In this document: piece after piece, positions 1 to 7,738 of the stretch
Position numbering within the stretch: position 1 is the first letter of the stretch
Layout of the letters: every line of letters starts with the position of its first letter
Assembly: GCF_041261205.1 (NCBI RefSeq)
Contig: NZ_JBGCCH010000018.1
Location: 62,001 to 126,000, forward strand
Length of the DNA: 64,000 nucleotides
Direction of reading: 5' to 3'
Source of the DNA: Catenulispora sp. MAP5-51
GTDB taxonomy: Bacteria > Actinomycetota > Actinomycetes > Streptomycetales > Catenulisporaceae
Translations under genes and position numbers: made by a program
The notes under the pieces: model-generated
The model's input: the letters and a program-made list of their open reading frames with translations, nothing else
Databases searched by the model: none
Told to the model about the DNA's origin: nothing

Positions 1-843
1 CGAGCCGTCGGAGAAGCTCGGGAACCGGCCGTCGCCGAACCCGGCTCGCGCCGGGAAGGCCGCGATCTCCCGGATCTTGGCGTCCAACAACAGATCCGGG
101 CCGCCCCGCTCGCGCCAGGCCTCGGCGAAGTAGGCGAAGTACCCGAAGCCGTAGACCCAGTAGTCCATACCCTCCGAGCAGCCGCCGTCGTCCGGGTAGT
201 GCTCGATGAAACGCCGCAGGGACTTCTGCGCGCGCTTCAGGATCATCGCCAGCCGCTTGGCGTCGTCCGGGAAGAAGGCCAGCGCGGCCATCCCGACGCC
301 GCCGGCGACCACGGCCAGCCAGTTGTTGGTCATCTTCTCGAACGCCATCGGCCGCTGGTCGTCGGCGAACGGGATGAAGACCCGGTCCAGCAGTTCCTCG
401 CGGCAGCGCATGGTGACGTCCTCGGGCAGCTGCTTGCCGAACCGCCCGATCAGCTCGGCCACGGTGTGCGCGGTCTCGGCCGCGAACAGGTCGACGCAGC
501 GCCGCATGTCGCCGTCCCGCGCGTGGTACTCGTGCGCGGGCAGGGCCCAGCTGTACTCGTCGCACACCCGCCACAGCTCGTCGGCCAGGACGCTCAAGAC
601 CTCGGCGCTGACGACGCCGTCGACACCGTCGGCGCGCACGTCGAACATCGCCGCCGCGCCGGCCGCGACCAGCCGGCCGCGCCGCTCGAAGTAGGGATGC
701 TCATAGCCGTAGCGGTGTCCGGTGTCGCCGAACTGCCGGTACAGCGTGTAGGTCAGCTCGGGCGCGGCGGACCCGGCCGCCTTCGCCACGACGTCACGGA
801 CCTCGTTTTCCAAAGCGGCCAGGTAGCTCATGCGCCCGATCAT
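1..843 (-). CDS. Heparinase II/III-family protein, N-terminal part (runs off the window)
   Basis: The reading frame starts at ATG 843 and stays open to base 1, so 281 N-terminal residues are visible and the C-terminus is missing. The segment around residues 195-260 (NNWLAVVAGGVG, then EGMDYWVYGFGYF) looks like the alpha/alpha-toroid catalytic half of heparinase II/III or oligo-alginate lyases, which cleave uronic-acid polysaccharides by beta-elimination. It begins 3 bases after the stop of the solute-binding protein gene, so it is the fourth gene of the ABC operon. That context supports degradation of an imported or surface-bound oligosaccharide. No signal peptide is seen, so a cytoplasmic oligosaccharide lyase is more likely than a secreted enzyme. 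The substrate cannot be told from sequence. Confidence 0.8.
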   Translation of the reverse strand, partial: MIGRMSYLAALENEVRDVVAKAAGSAAPELTYTLYRQFGDTGHRYGYEHPYFERRGRLVAAGAAAMFDVRADGVDGVVSAEVLSVLADELWRVCDEYSWALPAHEYHARDGDMRRCVDLFAAETAHTVAELIGRFGKQLPEDVTMRCREELLDRVFIPFADDQRPMAFEKMTNNWLAVVAGGVGMAALAFFPDDAKRLAMILKRAQKSLRRFIEHYPDDGGCSEGMDYWVYGFGYFAYFAEAWRERGGPDLLLDAKIREIAAFPARAGFGDGRFPSFSDGS

Positions 844-846
844 GCC

Positions 847-2538
847 TCAGCTGTGAGTCTTGCTGTATTCGGCGCCGAGCTCCGCGGCGATCTGGTCGCC
901 GCCGTTGCCCTTCCACTTCTTGATGACGTCGTCCCAGGACGACATCGACGCCTTCCCGGTGATGATCGCGTTCATCCCGTCCTGGATCTGCTGCAACAGC
1001 GTCGGCCACTGCTTGTTGCGGGTCGCCGACTGGATGCCCAGGCTCGGGTCCGGGACGCCGAGCGGCACGATGTCCACCTGCGCCTGGTAGCAGCGCTTGG
1101 CCGCCTCGGGCTCGCCGGCCAGGTAGTTCACCATCGGCGCGGCCATGACGTACTTGAACGGCACGTTCACCGAGTTCTCGATCTTGCCCAGGTCGGTCGG
1201 CTTCGACGGGCCGCCGTCCGCGCCGCGGGTGAAGTGCACGCCCTCGATGCCGTAGTTGATCAGCTCCCACTCCTTGGAGCCGAACGGCGCGGCCAGGAAG
1301 TTCAGCACGCCGAGCAGCATCTTGACCCGCTCCGGCGAGGCCTTCTTCAGGGCCGTGTAGCCGAAGTAGCCCGGGGTCAGCCACGGCGTCGCCTTGGCGC
1401 CGGCGCCGGTGCCGGCATCGTAGGGACGGACGAAGTCGACCTTCCACTTCTCGTTCACCGCGGTCGCGTAGCCGCCGAACCCGCCGAAGCCGTCGGTGGT
1501 GCTGATGTAGGTCCCGTTCTGGAAGTTCGTCTTGCACTGGGTGCTCGACACGGTCAGCGCCGCCGGGTCGTACAGGCCCTTGCCGTACCAGTCGGCCATC
1601 GTGGCCAGCGACTGCTTCATGTTGTCGGTGCCGTAGGCGGTGCTGAACTGGCCGTTCGCGAGCGACCACAGGTTGGGGGTGCCGTGCACACCGGAATGCG
1701 TCAGGTACCCGAAGGAGGCGACCTTGTTGGTGCCCAGGGTGAAGTGGCCCTGCGTGTTCAGCTTCACCAGCCCGGCGGTCAGGTCGGCCTTGCTCAGGCC
1801 GCCCGGCGTCGGGTTCCAGATCCCGGCCTGCTGGAACAGGTCGGAGTTCGCGAAGAACGAGTTCCCCAGCCGCGGCCGGTGGATCGGGATCGCGTAGAAG
1901 TCGCCGCCGACCCGGCCCACCGAGTCCCAGCTGTACGGCGGGATCGCGGCCAGGTTCGGGTAGGCCTTCGCGCCGGCGTCCCCGGACAGGTACTGGCCCA
2001 GCGGCTCGCACTTGGCCTGCAGGAACTGCGCCTCGTTCGGCAGCTGGTACAGGCCCAGCATGATGATGTCCGGCAGGTCGTTGCTCGCCATCATGGCGCC
2101 GAGCTTGGTCTGCCAGTCGGCGTCGGTGACCATCGTCAGGTCCAGGTCCACGCCGACCGCGTCGTTGACGGCCTTCCACAGCTGGTTCTGGTCCGGGCCC
2201 TTGGGCTGCGTGCCGTAGGTGACGATCAGGGCGCGCACCTTCGAGCCGTCGCCGGGCTTGGTCGGCACCGACTGGATCAGGTTCGCCGGGTAGCGCAGGA
2301 ACGTGTCCTGCACACCGGCCGCCGTCCCCGGCATGTCCGGGTGCAGGCCGGCCGCCGGGGTGTAGGTCGGCCAGGCCATCAGCTTCTTGTCGACGTTGGA
2401 CTGCGCGGCGCCCGAGGAGGTCTTGGACCCGCCGCAGGCCGCCAGGGCCGGGGCGGCGACGGCCGCGACGGCGGCGGCACCGGTGGTGCGCAGGACGGTC
2501 CTGCGGGATATCTGCTGCGCGGGGCTGGTGAACGACAT
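847..2538 (-). CDS. ABC transporter extracellular solute-binding lipoprotein (LplA/YtcQ type)
   Basis: The product is a 563-residue sugar-binding protein. The N-terminus has twin arginines at residues 12-13, a hydrophobic stretch and a lipobox LAAC with Cys35, so export by Tat and lipidation are likely. The large size matches LplA/YtcQ-type binding proteins of CUT1 systems for oligosaccharides, rather than the roughly 420-residue monosaccharide binders. The start ATG at 2538 has an AGGAG site and lies just after the second permease gene. The longer open frame upstream is the shadow of that permease. No ATPase gene is present, as is usual for CUT1 systems that share an MsiK-like ATPase encoded elsewhere. 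Confidence 0.9.
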   Translation of the reverse strand: MSFTSPAQQISRRTVLRTTGAAAVAAVAAPALAACGGSKTSSGAAQSNVDKKLMAWPTYTPAAGLHPDMPGTAAGVQDTFLRYPANLIQSVPTKPGDGSKVRALIVTYGTQPKGPDQNQLWKAVNDAVGVDLDLTMVTDADWQTKLGAMMASNDLPDIIMLGLYQLPNEAQFLQAKCEPLGQYLSGDAGAKAYPNLAAIPPYSWDSVGRVGGDFYAIPIHRPRLGNSFFANSDLFQQAGIWNPTPGGLSKADLTAGLVKLNTQGHFTLGTNKVASFGYLTHSGVHGTPNLWSLANGQFSTAYGTDNMKQSLATMADWYGKGLYDPAALTVSSTQCKTNFQNGTYISTTDGFGGFGGYATAVNEKWKVDFVRPYDAGTGAGAKATPWLTPGYFGYTALKKASPERVKMLLGVLNFLAAPFGSKEWELINYGIEGVHFTRGADGGPSKPTDLGKIENSVNVPFKYVMAAPMVNYLAGEPEAAKRCYQAQVDIVPLGVPDPSLGIQSATRNKQWPTLLQQIQDGMNAIITGKASMSSWDDVIKKWKGNGGDQIAAELGAEYSKTHS

Positions 2539-2552
2539 GGCGGTGCGGCTCC

Positions 2553-3452
2553 TTAGCTCTTGACGGCGCCGGTCATGACGCCCTTGGTGAAGTAGCGCTG
2601 CAGGAAGGGGAAGGCGGCGGCGATCGGCACGATCGCGATGACCACCAGGGCGGAGATCGCCTTCATCGGGGCGATGCCGGTGATGTCCACGCCGGCCTCG
2701 GCGTTGGGGTTGTTGCCGGCGATGACGAAGCCGCGCAGCACCGTGGACAGCGGGTTCAGCGAGCCGCCGTTGGTGTAGAGCATCGCCCGGAAGTAGTCGT
2801 TCCAGTAGCCGACGGCGTAGTACAGGCCGACCACCGCGATGATCGCCTTGGACAGCGGGAGCACGATCCTGAACAGGGTCCGCAGATCCCCGGCGCCGTC
2901 CAGGCGCGCCGCCTCGTACAGCTCCTCCGGGATGTTCTGGAAGAAGCCGCGCATGATGACCAGGTTGAAGACGTTGATCATCACCGGGACGAACAGCGCG
3001 GCCAGGTGGTCGAACAGGTGCAGGTCGGTGACCACCAGGAAGCTGGGGATCATGCCGGCCGGGAACAGGAACGTGAACAGGATCGCCAGCAGGATCGGCT
3101 TGCCGGCCAGCACGTTCGGCCGGGACAGCGCGTAGGCCAGGAAGGTCGTCGAGGCCAGGCTCGCCGCGGTGCCCAGCGCGGTCACCAGGACCGAGACCCA
3201 CAGCGCGTGGCCGATGGTCCCGCCCTCGAAGACGTTGGTGTACGCGGAGAAGTCCAGCTTGTCCGGCCACAGCGACCAGCCGCCGTTGGCGTTCACCTCG
3301 GCGTCGGAGGACACCGAGGTGGCCAGCACCAGCCAGAACGGCACGGCTATCAGGGCCAGGATGACCACGATCGTGGCGCCCTTGAGCGCGCTGACCGCCG
3401 GCTTTGGCCGGCCCATCCACGCCGGACGCAGGTTCGAGCTCTCGACGCTCAC
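2553..3452 (-). CDS. ABC transporter permease (LplC/YtcP type)
   Basis: This is a 299-residue inner-membrane permease with about six membrane segments and the EAA loop (YEAARLDGAGDLRTLFRIVLP, near residues 177-198) that contacts the ATPase. It pairs with the preceding permease to import a carbohydrate. The GTG start overlaps the upstream stop in a GTGA arrangement, implying translational coupling. Family: carbohydrate uptake transporter 1. Substrate is unknown; the neighbouring heparinase-type lyase suggests uronic-acid oligosaccharides (inference). Confidence 0.9.
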   Translation of the reverse strand: MSVESSNLRPAWMGRPKPAVSALKGATIVVILALIAVPFWLVLATSVSSDAEVNANGGWSLWPDKLDFSAYTNVFEGGTIGHALWVSVLVTALGTAASLASTTFLAYALSRPNVLAGKPILLAILFTFLFPAGMIPSFLVVTDLHLFDHLAALFVPVMINVFNLVIMRGFFQNIPEELYEAARLDGAGDLRTLFRIVLPLSKAIIAVVGLYYAVGYWNDYFRAMLYTNGGSLNPLSTVLRGFVIAGNNPNAEAGVDITGIAPMKAISALVVIAIVPIAAAFPFLQRYFTKGVMTGAVKS

Positions 3453-4411
3453 TGGTAGACCCCCTGTTCGCCGAGCTTGTGCGCGACCTTGTTGGCGCCG
3501 AACACCAGCACCATCGCCACCAGGCCCTTGAGCAGGCCGGCGACCGCCGCGACGGAGAACTGGCCGCTGCCGACGCCGTGGTTGTAGACGTAGGTGTCGA
3601 TCACCTCCGCCGCGGCCGGCGTGAAGGTGTCCCGCTGCTGCATGACCTGGTCGAAGCCGACCGACAGGACGTCGCCGACCCGCAGGATCAGCAGCAGCAC
3701 CAGGACCGGCCGGATCGAGGGCAGCGTGACGTGCCAGGTGCGGCGGGCCCAGCCGGCCCCGTCGAGCGAGGCGGCCTCGTAGAGCGCGTCGTCGACCTGG
3801 TACAGCGCGGCCAGGAAGATGATCGTGCCCCAGCCGCAGTCCTTCCAGATCAGCTCGATCAGCATCATCGGCTTGAACCAGGCCGGGTCCCGGAAGACGT
3901 TGACCACGACGTGGTGGCTGTCGTGCGTCAGCAGGTTGTTGACCATCCCGGAGGGGCCCAGCACCTGCACGAACAGCCCGACGACGACCACCCACGAGAT
4001 GAAGTGCGGCAGGTAGACGAAGCTGACCACCAGCTTGCGCACCCAGTTGCGGGTCAGGCTGAACAGGAACATCGCCAGCGCCAGCGGCACCGGGAAGTAG
4101 AAGACCAGCTGGATCAGGGCCAGCTCGAAGGTGTTCCGGACCGCGTGCCAGAAGTCGGGGTCGGCGAACAGCGTCGAGAACTGCTGGAACCCGACCCAGG
4201 CGCTGTCCTTGATGCCGACGAAGGGCACGTAGTCCTTGAAGGCGATGATGTTCCCGAGCTGCGCCAGGTACTGGAAGACCCCGAAGTACAGCACGCCGGG
4301 AAGCATCATCAGCAGCAGGACCTTGTCCCGCCGCAGGCGCACCCACCGGGTCCTGGCCCGGGGCTTGGCCCCGGCTGTCGCGGCGGCTGCGGCGGCCGTT
4401 GCGGCTGCCAT
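3449..4411 (-). CDS. ABC transporter permease (LplB/YtcO type)
   Basis: The 320-residue protein is the first gene of the ABC operon. It has an Ala/Arg-rich cytoplasmic N-terminus, about six membrane helices and an EAA motif (YEAASLDGAGWARRTWHVTLP) near residues 208-228. ATG 4411 was chosen because a GGGAGG site precedes it. A longer frame to 4525 would read through the tandem repeat and promoter described at 4451-4525 and is rejected. Its promoter carries a LacI-type operator, so induction by the transported sugar is expected. Confidence 0.9.
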   Translation of the reverse strand: MAAATAAAAAATAGAKPRARTRWVRLRRDKVLLLMMLPGVLYFGVFQYLAQLGNIIAFKDYVPFVGIKDSAWVGFQQFSTLFADPDFWHAVRNTFELALIQLVFYFPVPLALAMFLFSLTRNWVRKLVVSFVYLPHFISWVVVVGLFVQVLGPSGMVNNLLTHDSHHVVVNVFRDPAWFKPMMLIELIWKDCGWGTIIFLAALYQVDDALYEAASLDGAGWARRTWHVTLPSIRPVLVLLLILRVGDVLSVGFDQVMQQRDTFTPAAAEVIDTYVYNHGVGSGQFSVAAVAGLLKGLVAMVLVFGANKVAHKLGEQGVYQ

Positions 4412-4450
4412 GCGGTACCTCCCTGCCTTCGGCGAGCATCGGTGTTCATC

Positions 4451-4480
4451 GGTGTTCGGTGTTTCGGTGTTCGGTGTTTC
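4451..4480. repeat. Two perfect tandem copies of a 15-bp unit
   Basis: The unit GGTGTTCGGTGTTTC occurs at 4451-4465 and again at 4466-4480, with partial copies just upstream. It lies in the 5' untranslated leader of the ABC operon, between the promoter and ATG 4411. Confidence 0.9.
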
Positions 4481-4496
4481 GGGGTGATGGGACGCG

Positions 4497-4525
4497 AACC
4501 TAAAACGGTTACTGTCTCGCGTCAA
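4497..4525 (-). promoter_or_regulatory. Promoter of the ABC operon with overlapping LacI-like operator
   Basis: On the minus strand there is a -35 TTGACG (4520-4525), a 17-bp spacer and a -10 TAGGTT (4497-4502). The sequence GTAACCGTTTTA (4501-4512) overlaps the spacer and -10. It matches, in 10 of 12 positions, the second site at 4622-4633. This arrangement is typical of repression by a LacI-family regulator. No such regulator is encoded in the window. Confidence 0.6.
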
Positions 4526-4581
4526 GCCATCGACGTCGGCGTGGCCGACTTGTGATCTGGCGTGATGCCGACGTGGTGTTC

Positions 4582-4610
4582 TTGACCTCGGAAGCTGAGC
4601 CGCCTACAGT
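4582..4610 (+). promoter_or_regulatory. Promoter of the hydroxyacid dehydrogenase gene
   Basis: A -35 TTGACC (4582-4587), 17-bp spacer and -10 TACAGT (4605-4610) point rightward. The predicted start of transcription is near 4617. The gene-free stretch 4412-4719 is thus a divergent regulatory region holding two promoters, two operators and a tandem repeat. Confidence 0.55.
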
Positions 4611-4621
4611 CCCCATCCTAC

Positions 4622-4633
4622 GAAACCGGTTAC
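4622..4633. promoter_or_regulatory. LacI-type operator
   Basis: GAAACCGGTTAC contains the perfect 8-bp palindrome AACCGGTT and has the look of actinobacterial LacI-family operators. It sits just downstream of the predicted rightward transcription start, where a bound repressor would block elongation. Confidence 0.55.
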
Positions 4634-4719
4634 ATGACCCACGTCTCGGCGGGCGCCGAACGGGCATACCTGTACCGGCAGAACATCGCCCGACAGACAC
4701 CCGACAGACAGGGGAGCTC

Positions 4720-5742
4720 ATGGCCGGCCGTGCCGCCGCGTTGTTCGCCATGCGTCCGGACGTCGCCTCCACGGCGTTCCCGGCCACGCTGCGCACCCGG
4801 CTCGACGCCGTCGTCGAGATCGACCACGGGCTGGTCGTGACCGACTTCGGCGAGCCGCGCGCCCGGCGGGCGCTGGCCGGCGCCGAGGTCCTGCTGACCG
4901 GCTGGGGCTGTCCGCCGCTGGACGCCGAGGTCCTGGACGCGGCGCCGCACCTGCGCGCGGTGGTCCACGCGGCCGGATCGGTGAAACACCACCTGGGCCC
5001 GGACTTCTGGAGCCGCGGGATCCTCACCTCCTCGGCCGCGGACGCCAACGCGTATCCGGTCGCGCAGTTCACGCTCAGCGTGATCCTGCTGGCCGGGAAG
5101 CGGACTTTCTCGATGGCGCGGCAGTACGCCGAGGGCGTCTACAAGGCGTCCGCGACCTCGCCGCGGTTCGGCAACGTCGGCCGCACGGTCGGGGTGGTCG
5201 GCGCCTCCCGCATCGGCCGGCTGGTGCTGCCGATGCTGGCCCGCGAGGGCTTCGAGGTCCTGCTCGCCGATCCGACGCTGAGCCCGACCGAGGCCGCGGC
5301 GCTGATGCCGGCACCGTGGTCGGTGGAGCTCGTGGAGCTCGACGACCTGCTGCGCCGCGGCGACGTGGTGACGCTGCACGCGCCGTCGCTGCCGGAGACC
5401 CGCCACCTGCTCGACGACCGGCGGCTGGGGCTGATGCGCGAGGGATCGGTGCTCGTGAACACCGCCCGCGGCGCCCTGATCGACACCGAGGCGCTGGTGC
5501 GGCACTGCGCCGCCGGCCGGATCGACGCGTTCCTGGACGTCACGGATCCCGACGAGCCGCTGCCACCGGGGCATCCGCTGTTCCTGCTGCCGAACGTGGT
5601 CGTGACACCGCACCTGGCCGGCGCGATGGGCAGCGAGGTCGCACTGCTCGGCGCGTACGCGGTCGCCGACGTCGAGCGTTTCGTCGCGGGGCTTCCGCTG
5701 CTAGGCGCGGTTCGTGAGGATGATCTCGCGCGGATCGCTTAG
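4720..5742 (+). CDS. D-isomer-specific 2-hydroxyacid dehydrogenase family protein
   Basis: The 340-residue protein has the NAD-binding Rossmann motif GVVGASRIGR near residues 161-170. It also shows the family's catalytic positions: Arg in NTARGALID, an acidic position in VTDPDEP, and His in PHLAGAMG near the C-terminus. ATG 4720 has a GGGGAG site; an upstream in-frame start at 4552 would overlap the promoter and is rejected. Such enzymes reduce 2-oxoacids or oxidise 2-hydroxyacids with NAD(P). The shared operators with the ABC/heparinase operon suggest a step in breakdown of the imported sugar acid (inference). Confidence 0.85.
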   Translation: MAGRAAALFAMRPDVASTAFPATLRTRLDAVVEIDHGLVVTDFGEPRARRALAGAEVLLTGWGCPPLDAEVLDAAPHLRAVVHAAGSVKHHLGPDFWSRGILTSSAADANAYPVAQFTLSVILLAGKRTFSMARQYAEGVYKASATSPRFGNVGRTVGVVGASRIGRLVLPMLAREGFEVLLADPTLSPTEAAALMPAPWSVELVELDDLLRRGDVVTLHAPSLPETRHLLDDRRLGLMREGSVLVNTARGALIDTEALVRHCAAGRIDAFLDVTDPDEPLPPGHPLFLLPNVVVTPHLAGAMGSEVALLGAYAVADVERFVAGLPLLGAVREDDLARIA

Positions 5743-5765
5743 CCGGACCGGACATCAGGGGAGAC

Positions 5766-6614
5766 ATGAGCACTGCACGCACTTCACACGTTCTGGTCAT
5801 CGGCATCGACGGCACGCGCCTGGACTTCCTGGAGGCCGAGCCGACGCCGCACCTCGACCGGATCGCCGGCGAGGGTTTCCTGGCCCCGGTCCGGATCGAG
5901 GACGGCACGCCGACCGTCTCAGGGCCCTGCTGGGCCACCGCCGTCACCGGTACCACCATCGACCGGCACCGCATCGGCGGCAACGACTTCGCCGGGCACC
6001 GCCTCGCCGAGCACCCGGATTTCCTGACCGTGCTGACCCGCGACTTCGGCCTGCACACCTACCTCGCGGTCGGGGCCTGGCCGCCGTTGGCCACCACGGC
6101 CGACCACGGCCCGATGTTCGCGGCGCCGTCCCGGCTGAGCTTCGCCACCTTCGGACAGTCCGCGCAGGGCTGCGACCAGGGCGACGAGGCGGTCACCCGC
6201 GATGCCGAGCGCGTCCTGGCCGCCGAGGACGTGGACGCGGCGTTCGTCTACCTCGGCGTGAACGACGCCACCGGCCACGACCTGGGCTGCGGGGACGTGT
6301 ACCGGGCCGCGATCCGCCGCACCGACGCGCGGGTCGGGCGGCTGCTGGCCGCGGTGGCCTCGCGGGCGGAGCGGACGGCCGAGAACTGGACCTTCATCGC
6401 CGTCACCGACCACGGCCACGTCCCGGAAGGCGGCCACGGCGGCGACAGCCAGGCCGAGCGCACCGCCTGGATCGCGGCCTGCGGCCCGGGCATTGAAGGT
6501 GGTGCTGATTACGGCACGCTGCGGCACGTGGACGTCGCGGCGCACGTCTACGCGGCGCTGGGCGTCGAGCCGGAGATCGTGCTGGACGGCAAGCCCTTCG
6601 CCTCTGTGCTCTGA
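5766..6614 (+). CDS. Alkaline phosphatase superfamily / nucleotide pyrophosphatase-phosphodiesterase-like protein
   Basis: The 282-residue protein shows the metal site pattern of the superfamily: IDGTR near residue 15 for the first Asp, PTVSGPCWAT near residues 51-60 carrying the nucleophile-position Thr/Ser, and VTDHGH near residue 216. No signal peptide is visible, so it probably acts in the cytoplasm. It follows the dehydrogenase by 23 bases with its own GGGGAG site and is likely co-transcribed. The substrate is unknown; desulfation or dephosphorylation of the same carbohydrate would fit the context. Confidence 0.8.
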   Translation: MSTARTSHVLVIGIDGTRLDFLEAEPTPHLDRIAGEGFLAPVRIEDGTPTVSGPCWATAVTGTTIDRHRIGGNDFAGHRLAEHPDFLTVLTRDFGLHTYLAVGAWPPLATTADHGPMFAAPSRLSFATFGQSAQGCDQGDEAVTRDAERVLAAEDVDAAFVYLGVNDATGHDLGCGDVYRAAIRRTDARVGRLLAAVASRAERTAENWTFIAVTDHGHVPEGGHGGDSQAERTAWIAACGPGIEGGADYGTLRHVDVAAHVYAALGVEPEIVLDGKPFASVL

Positions 6615-6676
6615 CTGGCCCGACTGGCCTGGCTGGCCTGACTCGCCCTACTGGCCTGACTGGCCTTGCCGGTGTG
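6614..6676. repeat. Degenerate 9-bp tandem repeat, about seven units
   Basis: Units read ACTGGCCCG, ACTGGCCTG, GCTGGCCTG, ACTCGCCCT, ACTGGCCTG, ACTGGCCTT, GCCGGTGTG. The array starts on the last base of the phosphodiesterase stop codon and fills most of the gap to the convergent lipoprotein gene. Confidence 0.85.
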
Positions 6677-6691
6677 ACCGGCAGGCCGCGG

Positions 6692-7531
6692 CTACTTCGC
6701 GAGCTTGGCTATGTCCACGACCTGGCCCGGCGGCGGCGGGTTCAGCGTGACCTGGGAGTCGTAGTCCATGAAGTCCAGCGTCCCGCCGCCGGGCGGCAGC
6801 ACCCGCTCCAGGAAGGGCTGACCGTCGATGGCCACGTACACCCGGGTGTCCTTGGCGCCGGACAACACGATCGACTTGGTGCCCCGGATGTCCTTCTGGC
6901 CGTCCTTGCCCAGCGATCCGATGCCCTGCATGATCTGCGCCAGCAGCTGGCGCGGATCGGTCAGCGAGGCGAAGGTCTGGTACTGCGCGTCGGCCGGGCC
7001 GATGTGCAGGTAGTTGATCTGCATCGCGGTGACCGCGATGCTGTTGTCGGAGGAGCTCGAGCCGGGACTCGGGCTGCTCGCGGGCGAGGACGGCGCCGTG
7101 GACGGAGCCGATCCCGCCGAACTCGGCGCCGGGGCGGACCCGTCGCCGAGCCGGGACAGCACCGACTGGTAGAAGGCCTGGTCGCCCTTGACGTAGACGT
7201 CCGGCCCGACCCGCAGAAGCTCAAGCACCTCAGTGCCGATCGTCACCGTGCCGGAGGCCCCCTTGTCCTTCACCAGCCGCAGGTCCAGCGCGACCGGCTG
7301 GTTGCCGGAGGTGAACTGGCCCTGGATGTGGACGCTGCCGGCGTTCAGCACGGCGTCCTCGGCGGTGGCGACGATGGATCCGGCGCCCTTCTTGGCCACG
7401 CCGTTGGTGCCGGTGGAGCCGCAGCCGGCCAGCACCGCCGCGGCGGTCACGGCCGCGACGGCCGCGGCACCTGCGCGAACAGCGGTTCCTCGGGACGTGC
7501 GCACGGTTCTCCCGTCGATCGGTGACGCCAT
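6692..7531 (-). CDS. LppX/LprG-like (LolA-fold) lipoprotein
   Basis: The 279-residue protein has a signal peptide ending in the lipobox LAGC with Cys37, so it is a cell-surface lipoprotein. The body (SIVATAEDAVLNAGSVHIQG near the start, VGPDVYVKGDQAFYQ later) resembles the actinobacterial LppX/LprAFG family, which bind lipids or glycolipids in a LolA-like barrel. Residues about 150-180 form a Ser/Pro/Ala-rich insert. It is transcribed away from the MgtE-like gene. Function is inferred from family likeness only. Confidence 0.7.
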   Translation of the reverse strand: MASPIDGRTVRTSRGTAVRAGAAAVAAVTAAAVLAGCGSTGTNGVAKKGAGSIVATAEDAVLNAGSVHIQGQFTSGNQPVALDLRLVKDKGASGTVTIGTEVLELLRVGPDVYVKGDQAFYQSVLSRLGDGSAPAPSSAGSAPSTAPSSPASSPSPGSSSSDNSIAVTAMQINYLHIGPADAQYQTFASLTDPRQLLAQIMQGIGSLGKDGQKDIRGTKSIVLSGAKDTRVYVAIDGQPFLERVLPPGGGTLDFMDYDSQVTLNPPPPGQVVDIAKLAK

Positions 7532-7738
7532 GAGACTAGACGACGTGCCGACGGGGCGGGGACGGAGTAGCGGAGTCTGTCGCGCGGGGCCGGAACCGGT
7601 AGCCTGATCACATCATCGGACCTGGGGCGTCGCGCGGTCGGCGGCGTTTCGACCGGCCCGTGAGGCAGCACACTCATCTTGACCACCCGCGGCCGCCGGG
7701 AGCGTGCCGGCCGCGCTGACGACGATGCGGAGGATGAC

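Noticed and set aside
199-2556. 785-codon open frame on the plus strand
   Set aside because: It is antisense to the heparinase-like and solute-binding genes; composition is His/Arg/Val-rich, the usual shadow of a GC-rich gene, and no domain is visible.
7679-7738. TTG start at 7679 for the MgtE-like gene
   Set aside because: No ribosome site, Arg/Asp-rich extension without counterpart; GTG 7739 has GGAGG at good spacing.
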